NCBI RefSeq assembly: GCF_000269985.1
Contig: NC_016109.1
Location: 4,960,001 to 5,024,000 of the forward strand
Reading direction: 5' to 3'
DNA from: Kitasatospora setae KM-6054
GTDB lineage: Bacteria; Actinomycetota; Actinomycetes; Streptomycetales; Streptomycetaceae
Length of the DNA stretch: 64,000 nt
In this document: positions 1 through 8,391 of the stretch, piece after piece
Position numbering within the stretch: position 1 is the first letter of the stretch
Layout: each line of letters opens with the position of its first letter
The notes under the pieces: generated by a model
The model's database searches: none
What the model was told of the DNA's origin: nothing
What the model saw: the letters and a program-made list of their open reading frames with translations, nothing else
Position numbers and translations under genes: made by a program

Positions 1-515
1 CGGTGGAGATCGCCGGGGTGGTCTCCAACCACACCGACTTCCGCGAGCTGACCGAGTCCTACGGCATCCCGTTCCACCACCTCCCGGTCACCCGCGACAC
101 CAAGGCGGACGCCGAGCAGCGGCTGCTCGACCTGGTCGCCGCCGAGCGGGTCGACCTGGTGGTGCTGGCCCGCTACATGCAGGTGCTCTCGGACGACCTG
201 TGCAAGGCGCTGTCCGGCCGGGTCATCAACATCCACCACTCCTTCCTGCCGAGCTTCAAGGGCGCCAAGCCGTACCACCAGGCGCACGCCCGGGGCGTGA
301 AGCTGATCGGCGCGACGGCGCACTACGTCACCGCCGACCTGGACGAGGGTCCGATCATCGAGCAGGAGGTCGCCCGGGTCACCCACGACGTGACGCCCGA
401 TCAACTGGTCGCGCTGGGACGGGACGTCGAGTGCCAGGCGCTGGCCCGCGCGGTGAAGTGGCACAGCGAGCGCCGGGTGCTGCTGAACGGTTCGCGCACC
501 GTGGTGTTCGCCTGA
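1..515 (+). CDS. purU: Formyltetrahydrofolate deformylase, C-terminal part (5' cut by window edge)
   Basis: Hydrolyses 10-formyltetrahydrofolate to formate and tetrahydrofolate, balancing one-carbon pools and supplying formate for purine synthesis. About 170 residues are visible of a protein normally near 285-290; the N-terminal ACT domain and start lie off the left edge. The visible part is the formyltransferase-fold catalytic domain. The signature INIHHSFLPSFKGAKPYHQA carries the catalytic Asn and His, and the later DLDEGPIIEQ carries the catalytic Asp. PurN shares this fold, but the FKGAKPYHQAHARGVK stretch and the length after the Asp fit PurU better. A hairpin follows directly after the TGA stop. 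Confidence 0.92.
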   Translation, partial: VEIAGVVSNHTDFRELTESYGIPFHHLPVTRDTKADAEQRLLDLVAAERVDLVVLARYMQVLSDDLCKALSGRVINIHHSFLPSFKGAKPYHQAHARGVKLIGATAHYVTADLDEGPIIEQEVARVTHDVTPDQLVALGRDVECQALARAVKWHSERRVLLNGSRTVVFA

Positions 516-518
516 CCC

Positions 519-553
519 GGGGCCCGGACTCCGAGCCCCGGACTCCGGGCCCC
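519..553 (+). terminator. Hairpin terminator after purU
   Basis: Arms GGGGCCCGGA (519-528) and TCCGGGCCCC (544-553) are perfect 10-bp complements around a 15-nt loop, starting 4 nt after the purU stop. There is no U-tract, which is usual for high-GC actinobacterial terminators. Confidence 0.6.
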
Positions 554-938
554 GGCCGCCGTCCGGCCCGACGTGCCCATCTGCCCGGCCGCACCCGGGT
601 GTTCGAGCACCGGTGGACATTTGTAGGAAGGGTGGTTCGCTCGTGGCGCCCCGGTTCCGGGCTGTCGCGGGAGGTACGGTCTTGGGTACCCGTGAGGCCG
701 GTGCCGCCGACCGGTCGTGCGAACCCCGGCCGGGTGAGCGGGACAGTATGCACCGAGCCGTCCCCCGAACGCTGGAATATGCCCGAAGCTCTTGCTGCGA
801 TCCGGCCGCGGAATCATTCTGGGGCGTATTCGTGTCGATGCCATGGGCAGTCGCGGGTCGGTGGCCTCCGCTCGGCGGAGCGGCCGACCGGACCGGCGGG
901 ACCAAACGGGCCGAATACCTAGTGCGGGTGGTGGAACG
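554..938. other. Intergenic region, presumed promoter of the ATPase gene
   Basis: There is no convincing gene between the purU hairpin and the ATP-binding protein. Open frames here lack family resemblance and are shadows of high GC. The stretch around 785-830 is less GC-rich and probably holds the promoter of the gene starting at 939, but I cannot fix -35/-10 boxes. Confidence 0.4.
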
Positions 939-1424
939 GTGCAGGTACTCCAGGTACAGCTGGCGGTCCAGGCGGACCCGGCTGAGGTGTCACGGGCCCG
1001 GCGGTGGGTCAGGGACCGGCTGCGGGCGGCCGGGATCGACCAGGACTCCGCGGTGGCCGAGACCCTGGTGCTGGTGGTCTCCGAGCTGGTCACCAACGCG
1101 GTGGTGCACACCGGCTCCCCGGCGGTGCTCAGACTGCTGGTGCCGGCCGACCCCGCCGCCGTGCCGCCCGCCGTCCGGGTGGAGGTCGCCGACGCCAGCC
1201 GCACCGCCCCCGCGCCGCGGCACGCGGGCGCCGACCAGGACGCCACCAACGGCCGCGGCCTGGAGCTGGTCGAGCTGCTCTGCGAGCGCTGGGGCTGGTA
1301 CCCGGAGGGCTCCGGCAAGCGGGTGTGGTGCGAGATCGGCGATCCGGACGGCGCGGTCGGCGCGCTCGCCGCGCGGCCGGCGGCCTCGGCGGCCCCGGTC
1401 GCCTCGCCGGTCCCGGCGCGCTGA
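939..1424 (+). CDS. ATP-binding protein, anti-sigma-factor-type histidine-kinase-fold ATPase
   Basis: Small cytoplasmic protein (161 aa from GTG 939) with the GHKL/HATPase_c_2 fold of RsbW/SpoIIAB-like anti-sigma factors, an abundant family in streptomycetes. The N box ETLVLVVSELVTNAVVHT carries the conserved E and N, and the G boxes appear as NGRGLELVELLCERWG. A short Ala/Pro-rich tail ends it. The frame is open upstream to 792, but GTG 939 begins just before the first beta strand (VQVLQVQLAVQADP) and sits behind a purine-rich stretch; upstream residues look non-coding. No sigma factor or anti-anti-sigma partner lies nearby, so the target is unknown. Confidence 0.82.
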   Translation: MQVLQVQLAVQADPAEVSRARRWVRDRLRAAGIDQDSAVAETLVLVVSELVTNAVVHTGSPAVLRLLVPADPAAVPPAVRVEVADASRTAPAPRHAGADQDATNGRGLELVELLCERWGWYPEGSGKRVWCEIGDPDGAVGALAARPAASAAPVASPVPAR

Positions 1425-1816
1425 GCGGCCGCCCGGCGGTGCCGGCCCGCGCGCCCGCCCGGGGCGCTGCCGCGCGCCGGTCGCGCGCTGTCCACACCCC
1501 GGATGATCCGGTCTGAATTTCGGACAACCCATTGACGTGACGTATCCGACTGATCACTCTTGGGTGCGGCGCCCGTTGCGAGGGGACGCCGAGGGAGCCC
1601 GGGCGGTGCCGACACTCAGGGGGTCGTTGGCCGACTCCGCCCGGAACCTCGGCGAGATCGGGCCGCCCCGGCGTCACGGCTTTCAGGGTCCGGACGCCGA
1701 CCGGACGGCGGGCCGCCGTGCCGTGCTCGGGGCACGCGCGGCGGCCCGCCGGTTCCGGGTCCGCCCCAGGTGGGCGGGGTCGCGGGCGGGGCGACGGACG
1801 GGGCAGAGGCCGCATC
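1425..1816 (+). other. Intergenic region with a long leader hairpin before the MFS gene
   Basis: 392 nt without a gene. It contains a possible -35 TTGACG at 1532-1537. A strong hairpin has 13-bp perfect arms CGGCGGGCCGCCG (1706-1718) and CGGCGGCCCGCCG (1739-1751), plus an inner CGTGC/GCACG pairing. The hairpin ends 65 nt before the MFS start, so it could be a terminator of upstream transcription or an attenuator in the MFS leader. I see no known riboswitch class. Confidence 0.4.
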
Positions 1817-3136
1817 GTGACCCAAAATCACTGGAAACCGGTAGTGGTCTACACCAAAACTGAGGTCGTGACCGCACCCGAACTGCATACCGCCCCCACC
1901 CCGCAGGTCAGTACGGCGAAGGCGCCCGCCATCTGGTCGGGCAGCTTCCGGCTCTACTTCACCGCCCGCACCGCCGGGCTGCTCAGCGACGCGATGCTCC
2001 CGGTCGCCGTCTCGGCCGGCCTGATCACCGCCCACTACAAGACCTCCGAAGTCGGCTTCGCGATGGCCTTCCTGCTCGGCCCGTTCGCCGGCCTGGTGCT
2101 GTTCGGCGGCGTGCTCGCCGACCGGTTCACCGCCCGGCGCCTGATGATCTTCGCCGACCTGCTCAACCTCCTCACCCGGGTCCTGCTCGCGGTGCTGTTC
2201 TTCCGCGGCCTCGACCAGCTCTGGCAGCTCTACCTGCTGCTCGCGCTGGCCGGCACCGCCGCCGCGATGTTCCAGCCCGGCGCCGCCTCCACCGTCCCGC
2301 TGGTCTCCCGCGACGTGCAGGGCGCCAACGGCGTGCTGCGGATCTCCGAGGCGCTGGCCGGCCTGGCCGGCCCCTCGCTGGCCGCCGCGCTGATCACCCT
2401 CTCCACCGGCTGGGTGATGGTGCTCGCCGCCGTGATGTACGCGGTCAGCGCCGGCTGCCTGTTCGCCCTGCGGCTCGGCCCCGTCCCCGCGCCGCCGCCC
2501 GGCGACAGCCTGTGGCGCAACCTGGTGGCCGGCTGGCACGAGTTCTGGTCCCGCAGCTGGATGTGGGGCGTCATCCTGATCTGGATGGTCTTCACCGTCC
2601 TGTCCTGGGGCCCGCTCGCCCCGGTGGTGGTCGGCGACATCGCCAAGCGCGACGGCGTCGTGGTCTACGGCGTGATCAACAGCATGCTCGGCGCGGGCAC
2701 CATCATCGGCGGCGTGCTGGCGATCCGGCTCAAGCCGACCCGCCCGCTGGCCGCCGGCGCCTGCGCCGTGTTCCTGTTCGCCGTCCAGCAGTTCGCCTTC
2801 GCGGCCGGCCTGCCCTGGCCGCTGCTCGGCACCGCCCAGCTGGTCTCCGGCATCGGCATCAGCTTCTGGGGCGTCATGTGGGCCACCAGCGTGCAGACCC
2901 AGGTCCCCGGCGAGGTGCTCAACCGGATCCACGCGTACGAGGTGGCCGGCTCGGTCTGCATGTTCCCGCTCGGCTCGGCGCTGGCCGGCCCGGCCGTCGA
3001 GCTGTTCGGCACCACCCGGGTCTACCTGATCGGCGGCGTCGTCACCCTGGCCACCGCCGCCGCGCTGCTGCTCAGCCGGCCGATCCGCGAACTGCGCCGG
3101 GTCCCCGACGGCGAGATGGTCGCCTCCGGGCACTGA
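1817..3136 (+). CDS. MFS transporter, EntS/MFS_3-type exporter
   Basis: A 439-aa, 12-helix permease. The loop between helices 2 and 3 has FGGVLADRFTARRLMIFADL, matching the MFS motif GxLaDRxxrrxxm, and the layout resembles the enterobactin-exporter-like MFS_3 group that exports small hydrophobic compounds. GTG 1817 is the first start with any upstream purine run (gcagagg). The first about 38 residues are hydrophilic and variable, so a later start is possible. A DasR-like palindrome lies within codons 9-14 of this reading, which would make more sense if translation began downstream. Substrate unknown; no biosynthetic cluster is adjacent. Confidence 0.82.
   Translation: MTQNHWKPVVVYTKTEVVTAPELHTAPTPQVSTAKAPAIWSGSFRLYFTARTAGLLSDAMLPVAVSAGLITAHYKTSEVGFAMAFLLGPFAGLVLFGGVLADRFTARRLMIFADLLNLLTRVLLAVLFFRGLDQLWQLYLLLALAGTAAAMFQPGAASTVPLVSRDVQGANGVLRISEALAGLAGPSLAAALITLSTGWVMVLAAVMYAVSAGCLFALRLGPVPAPPPGDSLWRNLVAGWHEFWSRSWMWGVILIWMVFTVLSWGPLAPVVVGDIAKRDGVVVYGVINSMLGAGTIIGGVLAIRLKPTRPLAAGACAVFLFAVQQFAFAAGLPWPLLGTAQLVSGIGISFWGVMWATSVQTQVPGEVLNRIHAYEVAGSVCMFPLGSALAGPAVELFGTTRVYLIGGVVTLATAAALLLSRPIRELRRVPDGEMVASGH
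1843..1858. promoter_or_regulatory. Possible GntR/DasR-type operator
   Basis: AGTGGTCTACACCAAA matches the published streptomycete DasR element (core TGGTCTAGACCA) at about 13 of 16 positions, with one core mismatch. It lies at the 5' end of the MFS reading frame. This rests on resemblance only. Confidence 0.28.
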
Positions 3137-3236
3137 GCGGACCGCCCCGGGGCCGGCCCCGGCTGTCAGGAATTCGGGCATCCGTGGCAGTCGGGGCCGT
3201 CGCGGGAGGGCCGGTCCGGTCGGGAGACTCGGACGG

Positions 3237-4553
3237 GTGAAGGAACCGCAGCTCACCGCCGAATCCCCCGCCCCCGCAGCCTCCCGCAGCCCCGGCGCCC
3301 CGCGCGCGCCCCGCATCCACTACGGCTGGATCGTGGTCGCCGTCTCGCTGCTCGTCCTGATGGGCTCGGCCGGGTTCCGGTCCGCGCCCAGCCTGATGAT
3401 GGACGCGCTGCACGACGAGTTCGGCTGGTCGCGCGCGACCATCTCCAGCGCGGTCTCGGTGAACCTCGCGCTGTACGGCGTCACCGCGCCGTTCGCCGCC
3501 GCCCTGATGGACCGCTTCGGCGTCCGCCCGGTGGTGGTCTGCGCGCTGCTCGCCATCGCCACCGGCAGCGGCCTCAGCATCCTGATGACCCGGCCCTGGC
3601 AGCTGGTCCTCGGCTGGGGCGTCGTCGTCGGGCTCGGCAGCGGCTCGATGGCCGGGGCCTTCGCCACCACCGTCTCCGGCCGCTGGTTCCAGGCCCGGCA
3701 GGGCCTGGTCACCGGCGTGCTGACCGCCGCCGGGGCGGCCGGCAACCTGGTCTTCATGCCGCTGCTCGCCGCCCTGGTCGAGCGGCACGGCTGGCGCACC
3801 GCGGTCGTGCTGGTCTCGCTCTGCGCCACCGCCGTGGCCGTCCCCGTCCTGCTGCTGATGCGCGAACGGCCCGCTGACGTCGGCCAGTTGCCCTACGGCG
3901 CGACCGAGGCCCCGGCGCCGGCCGCGGCCGGCGGCTCGGCGGTCGCCCGCACGCTGCGGGTGCTGCGGACGGCGCTCCGGCAGCGGGTCTTCTGGCTGCT
4001 CGCCGGGTCCTTCGCGATCTGCGGCGCCACCACGGTCGGCCTGGTCGGCACCCACTTCATCCCGGCCGCGCACGACCACGGCATGCCGGTGACCACCGGC
4101 GCCTCGCTGCTCGCCCTGATCGGCCTCTTCGACATCGCCGGGACGGTCGCCAGCGGCTGGTTCACCGACCGCTTCGACTCCACCGGGCTGCTGATCACCT
4201 ACTACACCCTGCGCGGACTCTCGCTGGCCTGCCTGCCCGCCCTGTTCGGGGAGAGCCTGCGGCCGCCGATCCTGGCCTTCGTGATCTTCTACGGCCTGGA
4301 CTGGGTCGCCACCGTCCCGCCCACCGTCGCGCTCTGCCGCCGCCACTTCGGCGCCGACGCCCCGGTCGTCTTCGGCTGGGTGCTGGCCGCCCACCAGCTC
4401 GGCGCCGCCGCCGTCGCCGGCCTGGCCGGCCTGGCCCGCGACAGCTTCGGCGACTACGACGCGACCTGGTACGCGGCGGGCGGCCTGTGCGCGGTCGCGG
4501 TCGGCTGCTGCGTGCTGCTGCGCCGGGGCGGCCCGGTCGGTGCCCCCGCCTAG
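3237..4553 (+). CDS. MFS transporter, oxalate/formate-antiporter-like
   Basis: A 438-aa permease with 12 predicted helices. The opening IHYGWIVVAVSLLVLMGSAGFRS, the ALMDRFGVRPVV loop and the GSGSMAGAFATTVSGRWF stretch are typical of the OFA/YbfB group, whose members move organic acids or unknown anions. A soluble Pro/Ala-rich N-tail of about 25 residues precedes helix 1. GTG 3237 follows gggag at about 10 nt spacing. A GC palindrome at 3147-3162 separates it from the preceding MFS gene, so the two are probably not tightly coupled. Its TAG stop forms part of the -10 box for the next gene. Substrate unknown. Confidence 0.85.
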   Translation: MKEPQLTAESPAPAASRSPGAPRAPRIHYGWIVVAVSLLVLMGSAGFRSAPSLMMDALHDEFGWSRATISSAVSVNLALYGVTAPFAAALMDRFGVRPVVVCALLAIATGSGLSILMTRPWQLVLGWGVVVGLGSGSMAGAFATTVSGRWFQARQGLVTGVLTAAGAAGNLVFMPLLAALVERHGWRTAVVLVSLCATAVAVPVLLLMRERPADVGQLPYGATEAPAPAAAGGSAVARTLRVLRTALRQRVFWLLAGSFAICGATTVGLVGTHFIPAAHDHGMPVTTGASLLALIGLFDIAGTVASGWFTDRFDSTGLLITYYTLRGLSLACLPALFGESLRPPILAFVIFYGLDWVATVPPTVALCRRHFGADAPVVFGWVLAAHQLGAAAVAGLAGLARDSFGDYDATWYAAGGLCAVAVGCCVLLRRGGPVGAPA

Positions 4554-4556
4554 GCT
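4551..4556 (+). promoter_or_regulatory. -10 box TAGGCT for a probable leaderless mRNA
   Basis: TAGGCT overlaps the MFS stop and ends 6 nt before ATG 4563. This geometry places +1 at or near the start codon, the usual arrangement for leaderless actinobacterial transcripts. No Shine-Dalgarno sequence precedes that ATG. Confidence 0.5.
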
Positions 4557-4562
4557 GGGCCC

Positions 4563-5081
4563 ATGAGCCTGCGATTCGTCCTGGACCCCGAGCCGACCCC
4601 CGCGCTGCGCGAGGAGGTCACCGCGCTGTGGACCGAGGTCTCCAACGCCGGGGGCGCGGTCGGGTTCGTGCCGCCGGTGGCGGCCGCCGAGGTGCGGCCG
4701 GTCGCGGAGCGGCAGTTCGGGGCGCTCGGCCCGGACCGGCTGCTGGTGGGGTTCGAGCCGGGCGGCCGGGTCGCCGCGGTGCTGTTCTTCGAGGACATGC
4801 GGTTCGGGTTGATGGACCACTGGCGGATGCTGAAGCGGGTGATGGTGCACCCGGACTTCCAGGGCCGGGGCTACGGCGCGCTGCTGCTGGCGGAGGCGGA
4901 GCGGGTGGCCCGCGGCTGGGGGCTGGCCGGGCTGCGGCTGACGCTGCGCGGCGGGCACGGCCTGGAGGAGTTCTACGGCCGCAGCGGTTACGTCGAGGTG
5001 GGCCGGGTGCCGGGGGCGATCCGGGTCGCCCCCGGGGACGACCGGGACGACGTCACGATGTGGCTCGACCTGCGCGCCTGA
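4563..5081 (+). CDS. GNAT-family N-acetyltransferase
   Basis: A 172-aa acetyl-CoA-dependent acyltransferase. Motif A, VMVHPDFQGRGYGALLLAEAERVARGWG (residues about 97-125), carries the Q/RxxGxG/A acetyl-CoA loop, and the C-terminal LEEFYGRSGYVEVGRVPGAIRV is the usual motif B region. ATG 4563 is chosen because the upstream TAGGCT box predicts a leaderless transcript beginning there. Substrate unknown. The neighbours (two MFS exporters upstream, DUF4229 downstream) are consistent with a detoxification role but do not show it. Confidence 0.85.
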   Translation: MSLRFVLDPEPTPALREEVTALWTEVSNAGGAVGFVPPVAAAEVRPVAERQFGALGPDRLLVGFEPGGRVAAVLFFEDMRFGLMDHWRMLKRVMVHPDFQGRGYGALLLAEAERVARGWGLAGLRLTLRGGHGLEEFYGRSGYVEVGRVPGAIRVAPGDDRDDVTMWLDLRA

Positions 5082-5163
5082 GCGGTGTGAGGTCGTGCTT
5101 CACTGGGAGGGCCATTACCCCCGCGCGCCCTTCGGCGCGACCCGGCAGCGAAGGACGAACCCG

Positions 5164-5511
5164 GTGAGCAGCAAGAACCACGCCACGCTCCGCTACACCT
5201 CCCTGCGGGTGAGCATCTTCCTGGCCTGCCTGCTGGTCGCGCTGCTGCTGGGCCACTTCGAGGTGATCCCGGTGGTCGGCACGATGGGCCTGCTGCTGCT
5301 GTTCGCGCTGGCCGCGGTGGCCTCCTCGGCGCTCAGCTACGTCCTGCTGAGCAAGCAGCGCGACGAGATGTCCGCGCAGATCGCCGAGCGGATCGAGAAC
5401 CGCAAGTCCCGCTCGGTGCTGCGCGACGCGGCCGAGGACGAGGCGGACGACGCGGCCCGGGCGGCCGTCGCCCAGCAGGCCCAGCCGGCCCGGCAGACCC
5501 AGGCCGGCTGA
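5164..5511 (+). CDS. DUF4229 family small membrane protein
   Basis: A 115-aa protein with two hydrophobic helices (residues about 12-31 and 37-60), then a charged cytoplasmic tail with KQRDEMSAQIAERIENRKSRSVLRDAAEDEADD and an Ala/Gln-rich end. This matches the actinobacterial DUF4229 family, of unknown function. GTG 5164 is preceded by gaaggacg. The frame extends upstream to 5095, but that part lacks family sequence. The next gene starts 6 nt after the stop. Confidence 0.8.
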   Translation: MSSKNHATLRYTSLRVSIFLACLLVALLLGHFEVIPVVGTMGLLLLFALAAVASSALSYVLLSKQRDEMSAQIAERIENRKSRSVLRDAAEDEADDAARAAVAQQAQPARQTQAG

Positions 5512-5517
5512 CCGGCG

Positions 5518-6534
5518 TTGGCGGACAGCCCGCCCGGCGGGGGCGCGCGCCGGCGCCCGACCGGCCGTGACGTGGCCCGGCTGGCGGGCGTCTCGCAGGC
5601 GACGGTCTCGCTGGTGTTCTCCGGCAGCTCCGGGCACCGGGTCTCGGCGGCCACCAGGGAGCGGATCCACGACGCCGCCCGGGAGTTGGGCTACCGCCCG
5701 CAGGCCGCCGGCCGGCAGCTGCGGCTGGGGCGCAGCGGCATGGTGCTGCTGGCCGTGCCCAACCTGCTCGGCCCGTTCTTCGGCCGGGTGCTGACCGGCG
5801 TGCACGAGGAGGCGGCCCGGCACGGCCTCGCGGTGGTGGTCTCCAGCGGCTGGGACGCGGCGGTGCTGGCCGAGGCGGCCGCCGCCGGCCGGTTCGACGG
5901 GCTGCTGGTCTGCTCGCCCGACGACCGGCAGCTCGGCGCGCTGCCGGCGGACACCGCGGCGGTGTTCCTGGACGCCGACCCGGCGGCCCACCCGGGCCGC
6001 CCGACGGTGGAACTCGACCTGGCGGCGGGCATGCGGGCCGCCGTCGACCACCTGGTCGGGCTGGGGCACCGGCGCTTCGGCTACCTGCGCTCGGCGCACT
6101 CGGCGCACACCTTCCGGGTCCGGCAGGCGGCGTTCGCGGCCGCCTCGGCGGGCCTCGGCCTGGAGGTCAGGGAGCTCGCGGTCAGCCTGAACGACGGCAG
6201 CCGGGAGGCGGCCCGGGCCGCCCGCGAGCTGCTGGCCGGGCCGCGGCCGCCGCGCGCGGTGGTCTGCGACGACGACGTGGTGGCGTCCGGCCTGTACCGG
6301 GCGGCCGGCGAGCTGGGGCTGCGGATCCCGACGGACCTCTCGGTGGTCGGGATGGACGACGTCCCGGTGGCGGAGCTGCTGAGCCCGCCGCTGACCACCG
6401 TCGACCTGCCGGGCGAGCGGCTCGGCCGGGCCGGGCTGGCCCTGCTGGCCGCCCTGCTGGGCGGCGAAGCCCCGCCGCCGGTGGCCCCGTTGGCGACCGC
6501 CCTGGTGGTCCGCGGCTCCACCGCCCCGGCCTGA
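5518..6534 (+). CDS. LacI-family transcriptional regulator
   Basis: A 338-aa dimeric repressor. The helix-turn-helix GRDVARLAGVSQATVSLVFS is at residues about 17-36. Next comes the hinge RIHDAARELGYRPQAAGRQL, then a periplasmic-binding-protein-like effector domain with CDDDVVASGLYRAAGELGLR and DLSVVGMDDVPVAELLSPPLTTV. TTG 5518 is the earliest start in frame and leaves a normal short N-tail. Ligand unknown. No sugar transporter is adjacent. LacI operators are palindromes with a central CG, and one such palindrome lies at 8260-8275 upstream of an MFS gene, so that is a candidate target. Confidence 0.87.
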   Translation: MADSPPGGGARRRPTGRDVARLAGVSQATVSLVFSGSSGHRVSAATRERIHDAARELGYRPQAAGRQLRLGRSGMVLLAVPNLLGPFFGRVLTGVHEEAARHGLAVVVSSGWDAAVLAEAAAAGRFDGLLVCSPDDRQLGALPADTAAVFLDADPAAHPGRPTVELDLAAGMRAAVDHLVGLGHRRFGYLRSAHSAHTFRVRQAAFAAASAGLGLEVRELAVSLNDGSREAARAARELLAGPRPPRAVVCDDDVVASGLYRAAGELGLRIPTDLSVVGMDDVPVAELLSPPLTTVDLPGERLGRAGLALLAALLGGEAPPPVAPLATALVVRGSTAPA

Positions 6535-6539
6535 GCGGC

Positions 6540-6983
6540 CTACTGCTCGCCGAGGACCATCCACTTCTCCGGCCGGCTCATCGGCGCGAAGCCGACCTTG
6601 GCGTACACCTCGTGCGCGTCCCGGGTGGCGAGCAGCAGCCGGCGCAGGCCGAGCGCGGCCAGCTCGTCGCGGACGGCGGCGGCCAGCGCGGTGCCCAGGC
6701 CGCGGCCGCGGGCCTCCGGGGCGATGAACACGTCGCACAGCCAGGCGAAGGTGGCGTGGTCGGTGACCACCCGGGCGTAGCCGACCTGCGCGCCCGAAGC
6801 GTCCTCGTACAGGCCGAAGTTGAGCGAGTGGTCGATCGCCAGGTCCTGCTTCTCGCGGGGCCGTCCGAGCGCCCAGTAGGCGTCCTCGGAGAGCCAGCGG
6901 TGCACGGCCGCCCGGTCCAGGCGGGCGGGGTCGGTGGAGACGGAGTGTCCGGCGGGGAGGTCGAAGCGCGTCATGCGGCGCAT
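6540..6983 (-). CDS. GNAT-family N-acetyltransferase
   Basis: A 147-aa acyltransferase. Acetyl-CoA loop: VFIAPEARGRGLGTALAAAVRDELAALG. C-terminal HEVYAKVGFAPMSRPEKWMV is the motif B end. The N-terminal KQDLAIDHSLNFGLYEDASGAQVGYARVVTDHATFAWL is shared by small actinobacterial GNATs of unknown substrate. Translation may begin at ATG 6974 (MTRFDLPAGH) rather than ATG 6983; neither has a clear ribosome site. It converges on the LacI gene with only 5 nt between stops, and the MFS gene upstream is co-oriented 43 nt away. Confidence 0.85.
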   Translation of the reverse strand: MRRMTRFDLPAGHSVSTDPARLDRAAVHRWLSEDAYWALGRPREKQDLAIDHSLNFGLYEDASGAQVGYARVVTDHATFAWLCDVFIAPEARGRGLGTALAAAVRDELAALGLRRLLLATRDAHEVYAKVGFAPMSRPEKWMVLGEQ

Positions 6984-7026
6984 CCAAGCAGGTCGGGGGC
7001 AGTGCGGGCGAGCGCTTTGGCGGGGC

Positions 7027-8220
7027 TCAGGCGGGGAGCGGGACGGCCGCGGCCGGGCGCAGCCGGGTGCGGGTGGCGAGCAGCAGGGCGCCGCCGAGGG
7101 TGATGCCGCCGACCGCGCAGAGCGCGACGGCGTGCAGCGAGCCGTCGACCAGGGCGCCGGAGACCGCGTAGCCGGCCGCGTTGCCGGTGGCGAACAGGGT
7201 GACCAGCCAGGCGAACGCCTCGGTGACGGTGCCGGTCGGGGCCAGTTCGGCGACCAGCACGAACGCGGCGGCCAGCAGCGGGGCCAGGCCCAGGCCGGAG
7301 ACGAAGGCGGCGGCGGCCATCGGCCAGGGGCCGGGCAGGAGCAGCAGCGGCAGGTAGCAGGCGGCCATGCCGAGGGCGAGCACCCAGGTGCGGGTCGCGG
7401 TGCCGGCCCGCCAGCGGGCGGCGCCGTAGCCGAGGGCGCCGAGCAGTCCGGCCAGCGCGGCCAGCGCGAGCAGGGTGCCGGCGCCGCCGGGCAGGCCGCC
7501 GGGGTGCTGTTCGGCGTACGCGATGAACAGCACGTTCTGCGCGCCGACCGCCCAGCCGGCGCCGGCCAGGCCGAGCAGCAGCAGGACCAGGCCGGGGGAG
7601 CGCAGCGGTCCGAGCAGTCCGGCGCCGGCCGCCCGGGGCGGGGCCTGCCAGGCCCGGGCGGGCGCGGAGCCGGCCACCACCAGGGCGCCGAGCAGGCCGA
7701 GCACGGCGGCGGTCCAGAGCGCGGCGGTGGGGGAGAGCGCGCCGGCGATCCCGGCGACGGCGAGCGGCCCGGCGACGTACAGCACCTGCTGGGAGGCGGA
7801 GTCGAAGGCGTACGCGGTGTCGAGCTGGTCCTCGGCGACGACGTCGGGCCAGAGCGAGCGCAGGCAGGGTTCCAGCGGGGGCATGCAGAGCCCGGCGACG
7901 GCGGCGCCGAGCGGGGCGGCGAGCGCGTCGCCGGGGGCGAGGGCGAGCAGCGCGTAGCCGGTGCCGGCCAGCGCGGCGGAGGCGACCAGGACGCGGGGCT
8001 GCCCGGTCAGGTCGACGATCCGGCCCAGCACGGGCCCGCCGACGGCGGCGGCGATCGCGTACGCGGCGGTGGCCAGGCCGATCCGGCTGTACGGGGTGCC
8101 GGCCTCGCGCAGGGCGAGCGCGATGACCAGGGCGGTCATGCCGGCCGGGAGCCGGCCGAGCAGGGTGCCGAACAGGAGCCGGGCGACGTGCGGGGCGCGG
8201 AGCAGTGCGGCGTAGCCCAT
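7027..8220 (-). CDS. MFS transporter
   Basis: A 397-aa permease with 12 hydrophobic segments; the helix 2-3 loop GGPVLGRIVDLTGQPRVLVASA fits the MFS signature. It resembles small drug-efflux-type members (MFS_1). ATG 8220 has an excellent ribosome site, ccggaagga. The GNAT gene follows on the same strand and may be co-transcribed. A perfect 16-bp palindrome 40 nt upstream of the start is a likely operator. Substrate unknown. Confidence 0.83.
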   Translation of the reverse strand: MGYAALLRAPHVARLLFGTLLGRLPAGMTALVIALALREAGTPYSRIGLATAAYAIAAAVGGPVLGRIVDLTGQPRVLVASAALAGTGYALLALAPGDALAAPLGAAVAGLCMPPLEPCLRSLWPDVVAEDQLDTAYAFDSASQQVLYVAGPLAVAGIAGALSPTAALWTAAVLGLLGALVVAGSAPARAWQAPPRAAGAGLLGPLRSPGLVLLLLGLAGAGWAVGAQNVLFIAYAEQHPGGLPGGAGTLLALAALAGLLGALGYGAARWRAGTATRTWVLALGMAACYLPLLLLPGPWPMAAAAFVSGLGLAPLLAAAFVLVAELAPTGTVTEAFAWLVTLFATGNAAGYAVSGALVDGSLHAVALCAVGGITLGGALLLATRTRLRPAAAVPLPA

Positions 8221-8259
8221 GGGCGTCCTTCCGGGGGGTCTGGTCCGGGGGTCGCTTCA

Positions 8260-8275
8260 AGTTATACGTATAACT
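8260..8275. promoter_or_regulatory. Perfect 16-bp palindromic operator
   Basis: AGTTATACGTATAACT is fully self-complementary, AT-rich in a GC-rich genome, and 40 nt upstream of the MFS start. Its centre CG suits LacI-type repressors, and the GT...AC arms also fit GntR-type sites. Confidence 0.55.
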
Positions 8276-8391
8276 GATCGGCGTCAAAGCTGCCCGGTGA
8301 TCGCTGATGGCCCGTCAGGAAAGGGTGGTTCGGTAACGATCTCAAACAAGTACTTTGAACATCTCAAAGGTTTGTTGCTAATGTGCCGCTC

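Noticed and set aside
1616..3316. Long minus-strand open frame (566 codons) opposite the first MFS gene
   Set aside because: It is rich in Gly, Ala, Asp, Gln and Glu with no domain and mirrors the codon bias of the real MFS gene; an artefact of high GC.
7475..7957. Plus-strand frames inside the minus-strand MFS gene (7027-8220)
   Set aside because: Ser/Arg/Ala-rich antisense translations without ribosome sites or family resemblance.
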